Assembly (NCBI RefSeq): GCF_020497125.1
Contig: NC_059072.1
Coordinates: forward strand, 309,894,781 to 309,958,780
Length of the DNA stretch: 64,000 nucleotides
From: Mauremys mutica
Taxonomy: Eukaryota; Chordata; Testudines; Geoemydidae
Reading direction: 5' to 3'
Below are positions 10,555 to 22,846 of this stretch, in pieces. Numbering within the stretch: the first letter of the stretch is position 1; every line of letters starts with the position of its first letter. Position numbers and translations under genes: made by a program. Under the pieces are notes generated by a model. It ran no database searches, was not told where the DNA came from, and saw nothing but the letters and a program-made list of their open reading frames with translations.

Positions 10555-10765
10555 GTAGCTGCATTTCAGAGGTGGATGAAGTGATTTTGTAATGCTGACA
10601 GACCCTGGTCGTCAGCAGGCGGGATCAAACCTGGGACCTCAGTGCATGAGCCTTTACTGCATGAGCTAAAAGCCAACTGGCTGCTAGCTAAGGCTGTAGA
10701 GCAAACTCATTAATCTCACTCTAAGTAGTCTCGGTGCCACTAGATGGGACAGAACACCACACCCA
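10555..10765 (-). repeat. tRNA-derived SINE
   Basis: On the minus strand a tRNA-like head is visible. TTTTAGCTCATGCAGTAAAG resembles the D-arm/A-box and GGTCCCAGGTTTGATCCC resembles the T-arm/B-box (consensus GGTTCGANTCC). The spacing between boxes is that of a tRNA. A non-tRNA body follows towards lower coordinates (10555-10620). It is a retroposed SINE, not a functional tRNA: the acceptor stem is not complementary. Confidence 0.7.
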
Positions 10766-10907
10766 GGAGGTGTGTGGCTTACACTTGCACTTAAGTGTGT
10801 CTCTTTTGTTTGGATACACATCGCTGGTTCCAGGGGTGTTCAGCATGTATGGGATGGAGGGGCTCTCTCAGACCAGTAGAAAACTCAAAACAGAAGAAAA
10901 TGTCTAA

Positions 10908-11204
10908 GTCCTGGTCTACACTGGGTGTGGGTGGGATTGATCTAAGTTATGCAACTTCAGCTACATGAATAACGTAGCTGAAGTCAACGTATTTAGATTG
11001 ACTTACCGTGGTGTCTTCACCGTGGGGAGTCGACTGCTGCCGCTCCCCCATCGACTCCGCCTGTGCCTCTTGCAGTGGTGGAGTACAGGAGTCGACGGGA
11101 GAGCGCTCAGGGGTCGATTTATCACGTCTAGACTAGACACGATAAATAGACCCCCGCTGGATTGATTGCTGCCTGCCGATCTGGTGAGTAGTGTAGACAT
11201 ACCC
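10908..11204. mobile_element. Harbinger-type MITE, TAA TSD
   Basis: The ends GTCCTGGTCTACACT and, inward from the right, GGGTATGTCTACACT are 15-bp imperfect inverted repeats. Both sides are flanked by TAA (10905-10907 and 11205-11207), the 3-bp duplication typical of PIF/Harbinger elements. Internal hairpins are present, such as AACGTAGCTGAAGT against its inverted partner. Confidence 0.82.
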
Positions 11205-11224
11205 TAAGTGTTCGCACTGTACAT

Positions 11225-11290
11225 AGCGTATCAATGATACAAGGCACTTGGGGGCTCTTTCAGGATGAAAGGTGCAATGTAAATGTCCAG
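11225..11290 (+). repeat. CORE-SINE/L2-like 3' tail
   Basis: GGGGCTCTTTCAGGATGAAA followed by GGTGCAATGTAAATG resembles the 3' end shared by L2 LINEs and CORE-SINEs (CCTTCAGGATGAAAGGCGCTATATAAATG type). Only this short tail is recognisable. Confidence 0.45.
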
Positions 11291-13969
11291 TATTGTGGCC
11301 AGAATTACAGTCATTGTACTCCAACAGTTAGTACCTGACAGCATCTGAGAGAGCATCGTTGTGCCCTGTTCTAACTAGAGGGACAGATTGTGCAGTCCAC
11401 TGAGCATAAGCCATACAAAGTGGCCTTAAAGCCACCAGAGAGGGCCCATGGAGAATTTCTCCTGTGAAGAAACTCTCTGCTGGTGGACAGCTGAGAAAAA
11501 CAGGTTTGCTGCCTCCTATGTCAGCCAGCCCAGCATAAAATAAAGGAGGGGGCATATGAGGGGCTTTTGGGGGATGGTCTGACATCCTGTTCACCCACCC
11601 CCCTTGTCCTGAAGAGAAACTTGCAAATAAATGGCTCTCTGCAGCCATGCAGCGTGGCCAGAGTGAAGCTGGGCTATAGTGTGGTGTGTCTTAATACCAG
11701 CATGTGGTAGCTGTTGAATCTGACAGGGTGAGCTCTGTGGTGTCATTCTAAATATCTGAAGAATGACTCACACTCTACCTCCGAGGGATGGCCGCTTCCC
11801 GCAGTTCCGGTCCTGAAAGCCCCAGTGGGGCATGCCTTTGTAGCTGCAGTATCTGATGGTGGGGGCAGAAGGGCAACATTCCTTCTCCACAGAACAGACA
11901 GAGTGTTGCTTCTTAAGGCTCCAGTGCCTTTAAAAGTGGACAGAAAGCACATTGTGACAGAGGGCCCTTTGAACAGAGCCAGATACAGCCCTGACTGACT
12001 GAGCATCCCAGTGCTGCACGCTCCCCATTTCCCACTCTGACTGAAAGATCAGCTGTAGATTCCTTCCTGCTGAATGTGACTGGAAGGCCAAGGTCATAAG
12101 CCAGAGTTTTGCATGAGGGCAGACCTCATGGCTTTACATCTGTGTGTGAGAGGCTCCAAGCACGGGTCTAGGAAAGCTTAGTTTCATTACATCAACCAGA
12201 GCTAGTGCAAGCTCAAAGGCTGTGCAAACCAGGCCATCACACATAGCACCCCCTGGACTCCTCACTCATTATGTCAACCATGAACAAGAAGAATACAGCG
12301 AGACCAGGGAAGCTGAAGTGCTGAGCTGAAAGGACCCAGCACCACAGTATAAGTACGTATCAACTGGAAAGAGCAAGCTGCTAACAACTTGAGGGCGGGG
12401 ACTGATGGCCACAACTCTCTGCCTTTGGAGCTCAGAGCAGGAGAGCTGGTGTGGTGCTGCAAACAGACAGAGGCTGCTTCTGGCAGTTCATGGCTTCAGG
12501 GAGAGGTAGGAATCATAGAGTAGGGCGGCCTAGACATGCGTCATATGCGCTCTGAAAATTGGCAGGGCTCTTGCAACAGGATGGGAAATGGCGACACTTA
12601 CAGGGCATATTGAGCTGCTCGGCAAATGTACGGGGGGGCACTTACAGACTGCTTTCTAGTTCTTGAGTTATGGCGGGCTCTAACAAACAGTATTTTCAAT
12701 AGTAAATAAAGGTAACCTTGTTGGAACCAGTAATATCTCTAGACCCACCATGAACTTAAGTGCACTCATTGTACTGTATCTAAACAAAAAAAATCATTAG
12801 CAGATTAAATTAAAATATTTAAAACATCCAGAACAGAGTCAACTGTGTAGGCTCAGCCTGAGACTCAACCCAGCCTGGGCCGAGAGGGTCAAAAACCAGG
12901 TTGTCCAGGTCAAAACAGGATTGTCTGTGCAAAACCAGCTTGGTGGCATTTCTAACTCTGTGTGTCATGTTTTGTATTTGATAACAAAACATTCTATATG
13001 GGGCACAGGGAGGAGAGGAATCTGTTGGTTAAAGCCAGCGAATACATGAAATTTCTCTTGATGAAAAAGCCTGTTTGTTTGTTTGGCAGAGTCTATCTAA
13101 TGTCCTTGCTCAGGATAGGACATAAGATTGTTCGAGGCAGGGGGGAGATACATTCTGCTTACAACTGGAGTTAGCCCAACAAGACAGAGATGCCGTATTC
13201 TTAGATTATGCCTCTCACAGAAAAAGGCACTGTGGGGATGTACCATTTCTTTAAACTACAGAGACAAGCAAGTAGGAGGGGAGCTGTGGCAAAGTGTATT
13301 CAGGTGCTCTACAGTAAAAGCAGAGAGGAGCTTATTTCACTTATGCTAATAGAGTGCCTTTGTCAGTGTTAGAGTAGCAATTTGTGTGACGCTTAACCAT
13401 TGTCATGTGACAGGAACATTTCGGGTTCTTTTTTTGTTTTTTTGCAGAAGACAGCCTCAGACATCCAAGCCTACACTCTTCCTTTCAGGCTCAGTTACTG
13501 CCCCATTAAGAGTTTGAAATAAGGGAGCTTTTAAGCAAGAAGCGAGGTCAGCCTCAGTGAGGTTTGACAAGCTTTCAGCCACCCCACTACATCTGAGCTA
13601 CTGTTTGTGCCTTTTAATTCCCTGCCCCACTCTGCACCTGAAAATGAATATACAACATAACTCTTTGGTGAGAGAAGGGTAAGAGAGATCCTCTGAGCAC
13701 CACAATACAGTCAATTCCTAGTGGGTACTCAACAGCAGCTCACCAGCTATGGCATACTCCTACTCTCCTTTCTCTCATGACATGGCTGCTACTAGTGAGC
13801 AAGGAAAGTATTGCAAGGACCCTGACTGCATGGAATGGTTTGGTCCAATACTTGCCCTGCAATGGTTTAGCACTTCCACACAGCTACTCTGTCTTTACAG
13901 AACCATCTTGATGTGCCCAAGCACTGCACACTTTACAATTGTACCAGTGCATTCTGGGACTGAGGAACA
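11291..13969. other. Unassigned DNA
   Basis: I see no coding family, RNA gene or bounded mobile element. Open frames are short and lack motifs. Confidence 0.4.
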
Positions 13970-13977
13970 ATCTACAC

Positions 13978-14285
13978 CAAGGGTCGGCAACCTTTCAGAA
14001 GTGGTGGGCTCAGTCTTCATTTATTCACTCTAATTTAAGGTTTCGCGTGCCGGTAATACATTTTAATGTTTTTAGAAGGTCTCTTTCTATAAGTCTATAA
14101 TATATAACGAAACTATTGTATGTAAAGTACATAAGGTTTTTAAAACGTTTAAGAAGCTTCATTTAAAATTAAATTAAAATGCAGAGCCCCCTGGACCGGT
14201 GGCCAGGACCTGGGCAGTGTGAGTGCCACTAAAAATGAGCTTGTGCGCTGCCTTCGGCACGCGTGCCATAGGTTGCCTACCCCTG
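13978..14285. mobile_element. hAT-type MITE with perfect 8-bp TSD
   Basis: Termini are CAAGGGTCGGCAACCTTTCA and, inward from the right, CAGGGGTAGGCAACCTATGG. Identical ATCTACAC duplications flank it (13970-13977 and 14286-14293). The interior is AT-rich and non-coding. The terminal pattern CAGGGGT.GGCAACC is that of hAT elements. Confidence 0.9.
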
Positions 14286-14293
14286 ATCTACAC

Positions 14294-15070
14294 CAATAAC
14301 TCCAGCATGGCTGCTGGAAGAAGGGGAATTTCCAAATGTAACTATGCTGTGATACAGTGTTCTGAGAATCACCCAAATCAGTGAAGATATAATGCGTCTA
14401 TCTTACTAAACCCGCTGAGAAGAAATTATTGTAACTTTAGCTAGATTTTCAGCTTGCTCCAGGTTTTGCAAAGGACCATTACAGTCAACACTTCTAAAAT
14501 ATCTAGGGCAGCTGTTGGGTGGTGATCTAAGACATTGGTACTAGTCTTACAAAGCTCAAGGCATTCCAAATAGTGGTTTCTTGTGATCCATTTTTACCTA
14601 GTGTAGACATGATTTGGGGCTGGTGGACCAAAAATTAAGAGTCACAAATCTGTCCTTACCTTGGGTCTCCTACTTTTAATCACATTGTCATGATGCATAA
14701 ACGCACAGACATCTTACCAGGAGGCATTTATTAAGGAGAACAAATACAAACTACAAACGCAAACAGGCTTCCACTCAGATTGATTTCCAGCCTTGACTCC
14801 TTTGTTCACCAGGGACCACATCCTGCCTGAAATTCTATAGCGCACCCAGTGACACCTAGTTCCTGATTGATACACTATTGTAAATACAACATTACATACA
14901 TAGGACTTCTAAATGATACTGTACTGACTTTTTTATTTTAAGAGGAAGATTGTTTTAGAAAAAGAAGCTCAATGAATATGTACATTGTATAAATTCAGAT
15001 CTCACTTAATTTTGTTTCTAGATAAGAAGGGTAATTAGGGGTTTGTTAGAAATGCAGGAAGGTGGGGTTT
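14294..15070. other. Unassigned DNA
   Basis: No gene or bounded repeat recognised. Confidence 0.4.
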
Positions 15071-15170
15071 AACGCTTGTCTACAGAGGGAAATTGACCGG
15101 CACAGCTAGGCCGGAATAGCTTAATCTGTTGTATGTATACTGGTCAATTTCTCCATGTAGAGAAGCCCTA
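15071..15170. mobile_element. Small palindromic MITE
   Basis: The left half (CGCTTGTCTACAGAGGGAAA, then TTGACCGGCA) and the right half read backwards (TAGGGCTTCTCTACATGGAG, then AAATTGACCAG) are inverted copies. About 100 bp in total. The ends resemble the GTCTACA-ended MITE group. Confidence 0.6.
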
Positions 15171-15277
15171 GGGCCTAAGATTTAGCAGGAAAGGTCAGTT
15201 ATTCAGGGCCAGATGATCGTTGCGAGTTTTATAATTCCTATGGGGGGAAATCCATTGTCATAACTGCAAAAAATTAG

Positions 15278-15501
15278 AGCTTGTCTACACGACAGGTTAG
15301 TGCCTGGCAAGCTTTGGTTTAAATTTACAGCACTCCAGTGTGCCATGTACTGACTGTCTGTGTGAACCTTGCTGCTGCAGCCAGGAACTTTTAGTGTACA
15401 GCAGCAGTGCCCACACGACCAGTTTTAGTGTGCAGCCTCCTAGAGTGCTAGAGATTTACACCTGAGCTTGCTGCACACTAACTCACCATTACAGACATGC
15501 C
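15278..15501. mobile_element. MITE with about 60-bp inverted ends
   Basis: The left end AGCTTGTCTACACGACAGGT and the right end read backwards GGCATGTCTGTAATGGTGAG are followed on both sides by GTTAGTG and a TTTA.A..CAGCACTC-like stretch. TSD not clear. It appears to be a non-autonomous DNA transposon of the same GTCTACAC-ended group. Confidence 0.6.
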
Positions 15502-16273
15502 ATTCAATTGTGTGAATAGTGAGTAATTGCTTTGAGCGTTGTAAGCCAAAAGAAGGTTAAGATCTTTTTCATAAACTCTCCCCAACAAACTACTCAAGGA
15601 ATGAATGTCCTTCCCCTAGTGACTTACCAGAGTGGGCACTTTGCTGCTTCTGCACAATCATGTGGCTATCTGGAAGGTCTTCCCAGAATGTTTTGGAAGT
15701 ACTTTGGTCAGGGAATGGATGGACTGAGAGGATTTTGCAGTGATTCCCACAGGAAGTGGTGGGCTGAGCTCAGTGACAGGCTTTCCTGGTACAAAGTAAA
15801 GTGGTCCACTGTGCCCAAAATATTCTTACCTGACAAAGAATAGGAAACAGCGATGCTGGAAAATTTTTAGGGGGAGGGGGATTTGCTGAAAGCCATTGAA
15901 CCAAACTGTAACCCCTCCAGCTCCAGTACCCCTAATAGCAAATGGGCTTGTATGTTAAAATGGTGGAAAGGGCATTGGGTTTTAGTTTCACTCTTCCTTG
16001 GATTTTGCTTTCTCACTCCATAAACTCCCAAATTCTTGTCTGCAAGAGGGATTTTGGCTCAGGTAGGACTGATTTAACCAATACCATGAATGCCTGTCAC
16101 TTCACATGCATACTTGACACCGCACATCAAACTGAGTAAGGTATTTGGGCCCAATTCTGCAAGATACTGACCACTCTCAATTCCCATGGGTGCAATCAGG
16201 TTGTGGTAGGTCCAGGTGTGAAACAAAGTGCTATTTGTAGATTGCCACCAGGTAATGGTACAAGGAAGTCAAA

Positions 16274-18382
16274 GGCCTGGTCTACACTACGCGTTTAAAC
16301 CAGTTTTAGGAGTGTTAAACTGACTTAACGCCACACCCGTCCACACTAAGAGGCCCTTTATATCAATATAAAGGGCTCTTTAAACCGGTGGCCGCAAATC
16401 GACGGCATTGGCCTCCGGGCGGTATCCCACAGTGCACCACTGACCGCTCTGGACAGCAATCAGAACTCGGATGCAGTGGCCAGGTAGACAGGAAAAGCCT
16501 CGCGAACTTTTGAATATAATTTCCTGTTTGCCCAATGTGGAGCTCCGATCAGCACGGGTGGCGATGCAGTCCGAAATCAAAATCCAAGAAGAGCTCCAGC
16601 ATGGACCGTGTGGATGTGATCGCTGTATGGGCAGACAAATCTGTTCTATCAGAGCTCCGTTACAGAAGACAAAATTCCAAAGCATTTTTAAAAAATCTCC
16701 AGACAGAGGCCACGGCAGGGACTCAGCACACTGCTGCATGACAAACGTAACGGAAAGCCAAAGACTCAAATGGACGCTCATGGAGGGAGGGAGGGGGGAC
16801 TGAGGACTCAAGCTATCCCACAGTTCCTGCAGTCTCCGAAAAGCATTTGCATTCTTGGCTGAGCTCCCAATGCCTGTAGTGTCAAACACATTGTCCGCGG
16901 TGGTTCAGGGCATAGCTCGTCAATTTACCCCCCTCACCCATCCCCAGAAGTAAAAGGGAAAAAAATCCTCTCTTGACTCTTAAATGTCACCCTATGTTTA
17001 CTGAATGCTGCTGATAGACGCGATGCTGCAGCAGTCAACGGCGCCATCCTCGCCCCCCATCATGGGTGGCTGATGGTACAATATGGCTGATATCCATTGT
17101 CATCATCAGCCTTGTGGCAGATGGTGCAGTACAAAAGGATTGGTATCTGTCCTCATCATCAGCCTGTGAGTGCTCCTGGCTGGCCTCCGGTGAGGTCTGC
17201 TGGGGGCGCCTGGGTAAAAAACTCTTGATCATTCCCAGTAGATGGTACAGAACGGCTGGTAACCATCTTCATCATAGCAACAGGGGGCTGAGCTCCATCA
17301 GCCCCTGCCCTTCATGTGTAAAGAAAAGATTCTGTTCTGCCTGGACTATCATAGCAGCAGGATGCTGGGCTCCTCTCCCCCACACTGCTTAATGTCCTGT
17401 CTGGACTGTCATAGCAGCTGGAGGCTGCCTTCCCCTCATATCTCACTAACAAGTCACTGTTTCTTATTCCTGCATTCTTTATTACTTCATCACACAAATG
17501 GGGTACACTGCAACGGTAGCCCAGAAAGGCCGGGGGAGGAGGGAATCAACAGGTTGAGTTGTTGCAGGGGCACCGCCTGTGAATGGCATACAGCTCATCA
17601 TTTCTGCGGGATCTGACACAGAGCAGCTGTGCTCTCTGGTTCTCTGATACACTGGTTCTCTAGTACACTTGCCCCATATTCTAGGCAGGACTGATTCTAT
17701 TTTTAAATACCATAAAGGAGGGATTGACTCCGAGAGTCATTCCCATTTTTGTTTTTTGTGCCCCTGGCCGATCTCAGCCAGGGGCACCTATGACAGCAGC
17801 AGATGGTGCAGCACAAAAGGACTGGTAACCATCATCTCATTGCCAATTTACAGTGGCATGGTAGCTGGTAGAGAACAGCTGATAACCATCTCTGCTATCA
17901 TGCAAAAACAAATGAATGCTACTGTGTAGCGCTGCTGAATCGCCTCTGTCAGCGGCATCTAGTACACATACGGTGACAGTGACAAGAGGCAAAACAGGCT
18001 CCATGGTTGCCATGATATGGCATCTGACAGGACAATCCAGGGAAAAAGGGCGCAAAATGATTGTCTGCTGTTGCTTCCCCGGAGGAAGAAATGACTGATG
18101 ACATTTACCCAGAACCACCCACGACAATGATTTTTGCCCCATCAGGCACTGGGATCTCAACCCAGAATTCCAAGGGGCGGGGGAGACTGCGGGAACTATG
18201 GGATAGCTATGGAATAGCTACCCACAGTGCAACGCTCCAGAAATCAACACTAGCCTCGGACCGTGGACGCACACCACCGATTTAATGTGCTTAGTGTGGC
18301 CGCGTGCACTCGATTTTATACAATCTGTTTTACTAAACCGGTTTATGTAAATTCGGAATAATCCTGTAGTGTAGACGTACCC
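16274..18382 (+). mobile_element. Harbinger deletion derivative
   Basis: The ends GGCCTGGTCTACACT and, inward from the right, GGGTACGTCTACACT match the 15-bp ends of the complete element at 41412-46506. Flanking trinucleotides are AAA and TAA, so the TSD is imperfect. Inside, a decayed Myb-like gene lies near the left end on the plus strand. The region 17840-18160 on the minus strand matches the leader of the transposase gene of the complete element. The transposase body is absent. Degenerate internal repeats of a GATGGT.CAG.ACAAAAGG type recur near 17125, 17240 and 17800-17890. Confidence 0.82.
16535..16800 (+). pseudogene. Myb/SANT-like gene remnant of Harbinger derivative
   Basis: The frame reads SSMDRVDVIAVWADKSVLSE followed by a LRYRRQNSKAF stretch. 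This aligns with REVLDLITVWGDDSMLSELH of the intact Myb-like protein in the complete element at 45537-46172. In Harbinger elements this second protein binds the element's ends and helps the transposase enter the nucleus. The N-terminal tryptophan region is lost, a stop ends the frame at about 16741, and the later acidic half cannot be traced. Compared with the complete copy the orientation is inverted. Confidence 0.65.
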
Positions 18383-18679
18383 TAAGATAAAATGATGGTG
18401 GGGCGGGGAGGAATACTTTTCTGCCATTTTAGACCCTCCTTTTCTATCTTTAAATAAAACACAACAGCATGTTGATGTGAGAAATGTACTGTAAAATGTA
18501 GTTATGATAAAGGGCTTTATGAGGAGCATTAGATGTGTTAAGTCTCAAGATATTGAAACCTCTGGTCATAGCTATGCTAGGGGATTGGTCTGATGTGGAG
18601 GCAGGCAAGAGATCCAGGCATTACAGGAAGAATTGGCATAAAACAGAGCAGAAATGGAAAACAAAAAGAAATTAGATTT
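18383..18679. other. Unassigned DNA
   Basis: Nothing recognised between the Harbinger derivative and the next SINE-like tail. Confidence 0.35.
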
Positions 18680-18832
18680 AAATCTACGTAGCTTGTAAGA
18701 TCTGTGAGGCAGAGTCTGTCTTTGTCTTTTTATTCTGTTTGTACAGCGGCTGGCACAATGGAGTCCTGGGCCATGACTGGAATTCCTAGGAACCGGTACC
18801 ACAACACAAATTTTAATTATAATCTTGAGGTT
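18680..18832 (+). repeat. SINE-like 3' module
   Basis: AGATCTGTGAGGCAGAGTCT, TCTGTTTGTACAGCGGCTGG and CACAATGGAGTCCTGGGCCA appear in the order seen in the 3' half of amniote MIR/L3-type repeats. Related modules occur at 19155-19345 (reverse), 31270-31350 (reverse), 49290-49390 and 61690-61750. Confidence 0.55.
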
Positions 18833-19154
18833 TTACACTTTGTGATTCATCATTTTTATTGCAGTTAGCCAAATTTTTATATGGTTTTCCATGTCGGACC
18901 ATGGTAAAGATGATTGGTTTGGTGCTGTCATGTGATTTTATTTCACAGTATAGGTTTTCTGGTGTCATTTTGGACTCTTCAGCTCAACACCTCAGTCAAT
19001 GGAGTTACAGTGGCATAGATTGGAGTAACAGGAGATGAATCAGGCTATAAATTTATACAATTGCTGGGATATGAAACAAGTATCAAGGATGCCTCTGAGT
19101 ATATAAATCATTCTATATCTGTAATTGCAGATTTTCAGAATTGATTATTATACT

Positions 19155-19345
19155 TTATATATATTATAGTAGTACCCAGAGGCCCCAGGCCAGCCTGAGG
19201 CTCCATAGTGCTGGTGCTGTACAACCAGAAAGGAAGAGACAGTCCCTGCCTCAAAGCATTTACAGTCTACTTAAAGACAAGTGGAAACAAATGCAAGGCA
19301 TTGTTTGCACACAGACATTGCACCCATTTAATTTAAATAGGTTTC
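19155..19345 (-). repeat. SINE-like 3' module, reverse
   Basis: On the minus strand it reads GGCAGGGACTGTCTCTTCCT, then GGTTGTACAGCACCAGCACTA and TGGAGCCTCAGGCTGG, the same module as at 18680-18832. Confidence 0.55.
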
Positions 19346-19482
19346 TAAACAGATTTACTTAAACCATTGCAGACCTCTGTATAAACAGTCTTATTTCAAT
19401 TTAAGAAGGACATATTTCTTTATACCTAAAACATGCTCTTGATTGATTTAAGCTAATCAATAGAAAAAGATTTATAATTAAT

Positions 19483-19907
19483 TAGGGCTGTGCAGGAATC
19501 AGAATGTTCACTTTGGAGGTAGTTTCATGATTTCAAAATGTCTTACATTCTGGAATGGAAGGAAAACAATTTTTTTTTTAAATTTCCCACAAACCAAAAT
19601 TCTGAAAACATTTTTTTTTCAGGTCAAATAAAATGTTTCATTTTGACAAAATCAAAATGTTTCATTCCAATTTTGATTTTTTTTTCATTTAATATATTTT
19701 ATAATGTAAAATAAAAAAAATTGAGACAAATTCATGTTGACACTGGGAAAATGGAACATTTCCACCTTATCAAAACATTTTATTTCAATTTTGGTTTCAA
19801 AGTGAATTTTCATCACGGGCAACATGTTTTCATCATGAAATGTTTGACTTTCGAGGAATTGGCATTTTCTGACAGAAAACCATTGCATCAGGAAATTTCT
19901 GAGCCCT
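19483..19907. mobile_element. AT-rich MITE candidate
   Basis: The left end TAGGGCTGTGCAGGAATCAG faces a right end that reads backwards GAGGGCTCAGAAATTTCCTG. The interior is made of T- and A-runs with repeated AAAATGTTTCATTTTGA-like motifs and imperfect self-complementarity. No TSD was found, so the boundaries are tentative. Confidence 0.4.
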
Positions 19908-20108
19908 CAAATATTGATTTGAATGGCTGTACAGCCTTGTACCAGTTTAGCTAATTGCATTTTAAGTCATACTGTGGCTCGTAGACAACCCCTAAACAAA
20001 CACTAACTGGCATGGGGGCGGGAGGACAAGAGGGTAATTGGTTGGCACACCATTACATATAAAAGTGATGTGCACTGCCTGATGGTTGTGAATATTTAAA
20101 GCCATAAA

Positions 20109-21084
20109 TAGGGCCCTACCAAATTCACGGTCCATTTTGGTAAATTTCATGGTGATAGAATTTTTAAAATCTTAAATTTCCTGGTTTCAGATATTTAAAT
20201 CTGAAATTTCACGGTGTAGTAACCGTGGGGGTCCCAATGCAAAAGGCGGCCATGCAGGGGTCACAAGGCATTGTGTGTGAGGCGGGGTCGCAATATTGCC
20301 ACCCTTACTTCTGCACTGCTGTTGGCAGTGGCACTGCCGTCAGAGCTGGGCTTCCAGCCAGAAGCTGCAAAGCTTCCTGCAGCTGGGAGAGGTTAACTGA
20401 CTGAGGTGGGTCAAACCCAGCTCCAGAAGCAGCCTGGGGTGGGGAAGAGAAATTCCCATCCCTCCCCCACCCCCAGTCTGGCCAGGACTCACAGCTGGAG
20501 TCTGGCATGCAGTAGAAGCTCCCAGGTGGGCCCAGTGCTGGGTGTTAACGAGGCCTGGGAGGGACTGGCTGTGGGTGGGTGGGTGGGTGGGGGGAGGGAG
20601 GATCACGGCACCACGGGCAGTGGCTCACAGCACCCACCCATAAAGCCAGCCCTGCTCCCTCACAAAAGTGACAACTCCCCTACCATGCCACTCTCACTTC
20701 TACCTTGCTGCTGGCAATGGTGCTACCTTCAAAGCTGGGCATGCACCCAGCAGCTGCCACTCTCCAGCCATCCAGCTCTGAAGGCAGCACAGACATAGGT
20801 GCTGACTCCGTGGGTGCTCCAGGGCTGGAGCACCCACAAGGAAAAAATGATGGGTGCGGAAAGGGGTGGGGATGGGGCAGGGGTGTGGCCTTGAGGGAAG
20901 GGGTGGAGTGTGGGTGGTGCCTGAGGCAGAGCAGCCCCCGGCACAATGAGAAGTTGGCACCTGTGAGCACAGAAGGGCGGGCAGCAATACTGCAACCCTC
21001 CTACAAGAGCCACATTTTGTGGGGAAGACCAGATTTCATGGTCTGTGACACCTTTTTCCTGGCTGTGAATTTAGCAGGGCCCTA
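20109..21084 (+). mobile_element. hAT-type MITE with nested MITE
   Basis: The ends are TAGGGCCCTACCAAATTCAC and, inward from the right, TAGGGCCCTGCTAAATTCAC. Flanks are GCCATAAA (20101-20108) and GCTATAAA (21085-21092), a 7/8 match for an 8-bp TSD. The interior is GC-rich and non-coding despite open frames. A second MITE is nested at 20794-20965. A truncated copy of the same family is at 1389-1715. Confidence 0.88.
20794..20965. mobile_element. Nested hAT-type MITE, perfect 8-bp TSD
   Basis: The ends are CATAGGTGCTGACTCC and, inward from the right, CACAGGTGCCAACTTC. Identical AGCACAGA duplications flank it (20786-20793 and 20966-20973). Related in reverse to 4327-4609. It inserted into the older element at 20109-21084. 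Confidence 0.9.
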
Positions 21085-21092
21085 GCTATAAA

Positions 21093-22842
21093 TAAGCAAA
21101 TAGATATCAGTAAACCTCACTGGCCCCCTGCCTCCAATCAACCGGGTCCCTGGGCAATTGTCCCATTGTCCCTCCCCCCCCCTCCACCTCCGTCGGTGGG
21201 CCTGCTCCAATGTCTTGATGAGCCGCTCAGGAGGCTACTGATGCCGTCCACTGAATATCAGAAATCTGAAGTGCAGGTAGGTCTGAGCAAAGTTTTACTG
21301 CCAAATAATAATGGCACAGAACTTTGAGAGGGTAAGAGGAACACATCCCATATTACTGTATGTGAGGTTGTTCCAGGCAGGTGTACACACTGTTCAACAG
21401 CTAACGACACTCATAACAATCAGTTTGCCAGGATTAGCAGCCCTAAGAGAGAAGTCACTTATGTATCATAGGAAGCAAAGGTGAAAAGTCAGTGAAGACT
21501 CCAGATGCGTTACAGTTACAAAGGTGACTATTCAGTGACATCTACTGCAACTGTCACCATGAAACAATGAGATTGGTTTGTTGGGAAGAGTCTTTTTTAC
21601 ATTTGGTTTTTAAATGTGCTTGTTAATTAAGTGTTAATAAAAGAAAAGAACTAATAGAACTGGTCTGATCCTTTCAGCAGCTAAGTAGGGTGCAAGCTTA
21701 TTCCCAGGCAGTTCTGCTAATTAGAGCTGATTGAAGCATTTATTCAGAACAAATGCTTCAATCAACGGCGCTCTTGAATCATTCATGAGCCAGTTCTGAT
21801 TTCTGTGAATTGACTGGTTATTCTTAAAGGTGCATGGGAACAAAGCTGAGCCTGTGGGCTGTTCATGAAGTGTTCACTTCAGTTACACACTAGTGATTCT
21901 TCATGCTGTGTGATAGATCACCCAAGTCACATGGCATTCTTTCTGCTCCCTCACTGGGAGACTGGAACTCCTTAATAGGAGAACAAAAACCAATATATCT
22001 CATGCTTCGGGTACAAATAATCATCATTCAGGCTACAAACTTTTGGGATTCAAAAGCAAACCAGATGTCCTAATATTTATGAGCATCAAAATATGTGACT
22101 TTGTGACTTGGGCAAAGTTGTCACTTGTTTCTCATGAAAAAGTTGACATTTTTCTTTGCTCTCTTCAACCAGCTCCACTGCCAGTTCTCCATACCATGCT
22201 CTTGAGTGGCAGTACTGTACATTAGCCTTGAATTGTCCCACACTATATTCTGGTTTTATGATATGGAATAAAAGAGGCCAAGCAATCAATACATTAATTT
22301 TCACTTGTGTCCCAAATCTGAATTTGATCCCCCATTTTCAGAGGCGGAAGGTGATTTGCTAATCCAGTATAACACCTGAACACCACTGGGACTGTTTTAA
22401 TAAGTTTGTCACTTTCATTATGACTGAATAAAGCAGGATACCCTTTTGGCTTACAGTGCACCTCTTTTCCAGCTACTTGCTGGTCATATTCCTTGAGAGT
22501 TGACATTTTCCAGGGTCAGCCTGTAGCCCAAAAGGTGACTGTTATTTTATTTTTTTAAGTGTGAGCTAAATCAGTTGATCCATGTTTTAGTTATGAAAAA
22601 ATGAGAACAAAAATATGGAAAAAGTCAAATGGCTGTGGATCAAGGAACTTGTAAAATCCCCAGGGAAGCCAACAATCCCCACGCCAAATAGCTCTGGATT
22701 TCTTTTATTGTTAATAAAGGAAACTAAGAGCCAAAATGTAATATAAAGTAGCATTTCATTGAAGTAATCAAGCACTCAAAATCAGTAAATCCCCAAACAG
22801 TAAAGATTGCTCCCACACCTTTAACCTGACTTCAGTGTATAT
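21093..22842. other. Unassigned DNA
   Basis: No recognised gene, RNA or bounded repeat; short open frames only. Confidence 0.4.
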
Positions 22843-22846
22843 GTTG

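Noticed and set aside
10600..10710. A functional tRNA gene on the minus strand
   Set aside because: Box-like motifs are present but acceptor pairing is absent; it fits a tRNA-derived SINE.
20406..21085. Several open frames of 88-130 codons
   Set aside because: Composition-driven frames inside nested MITEs.
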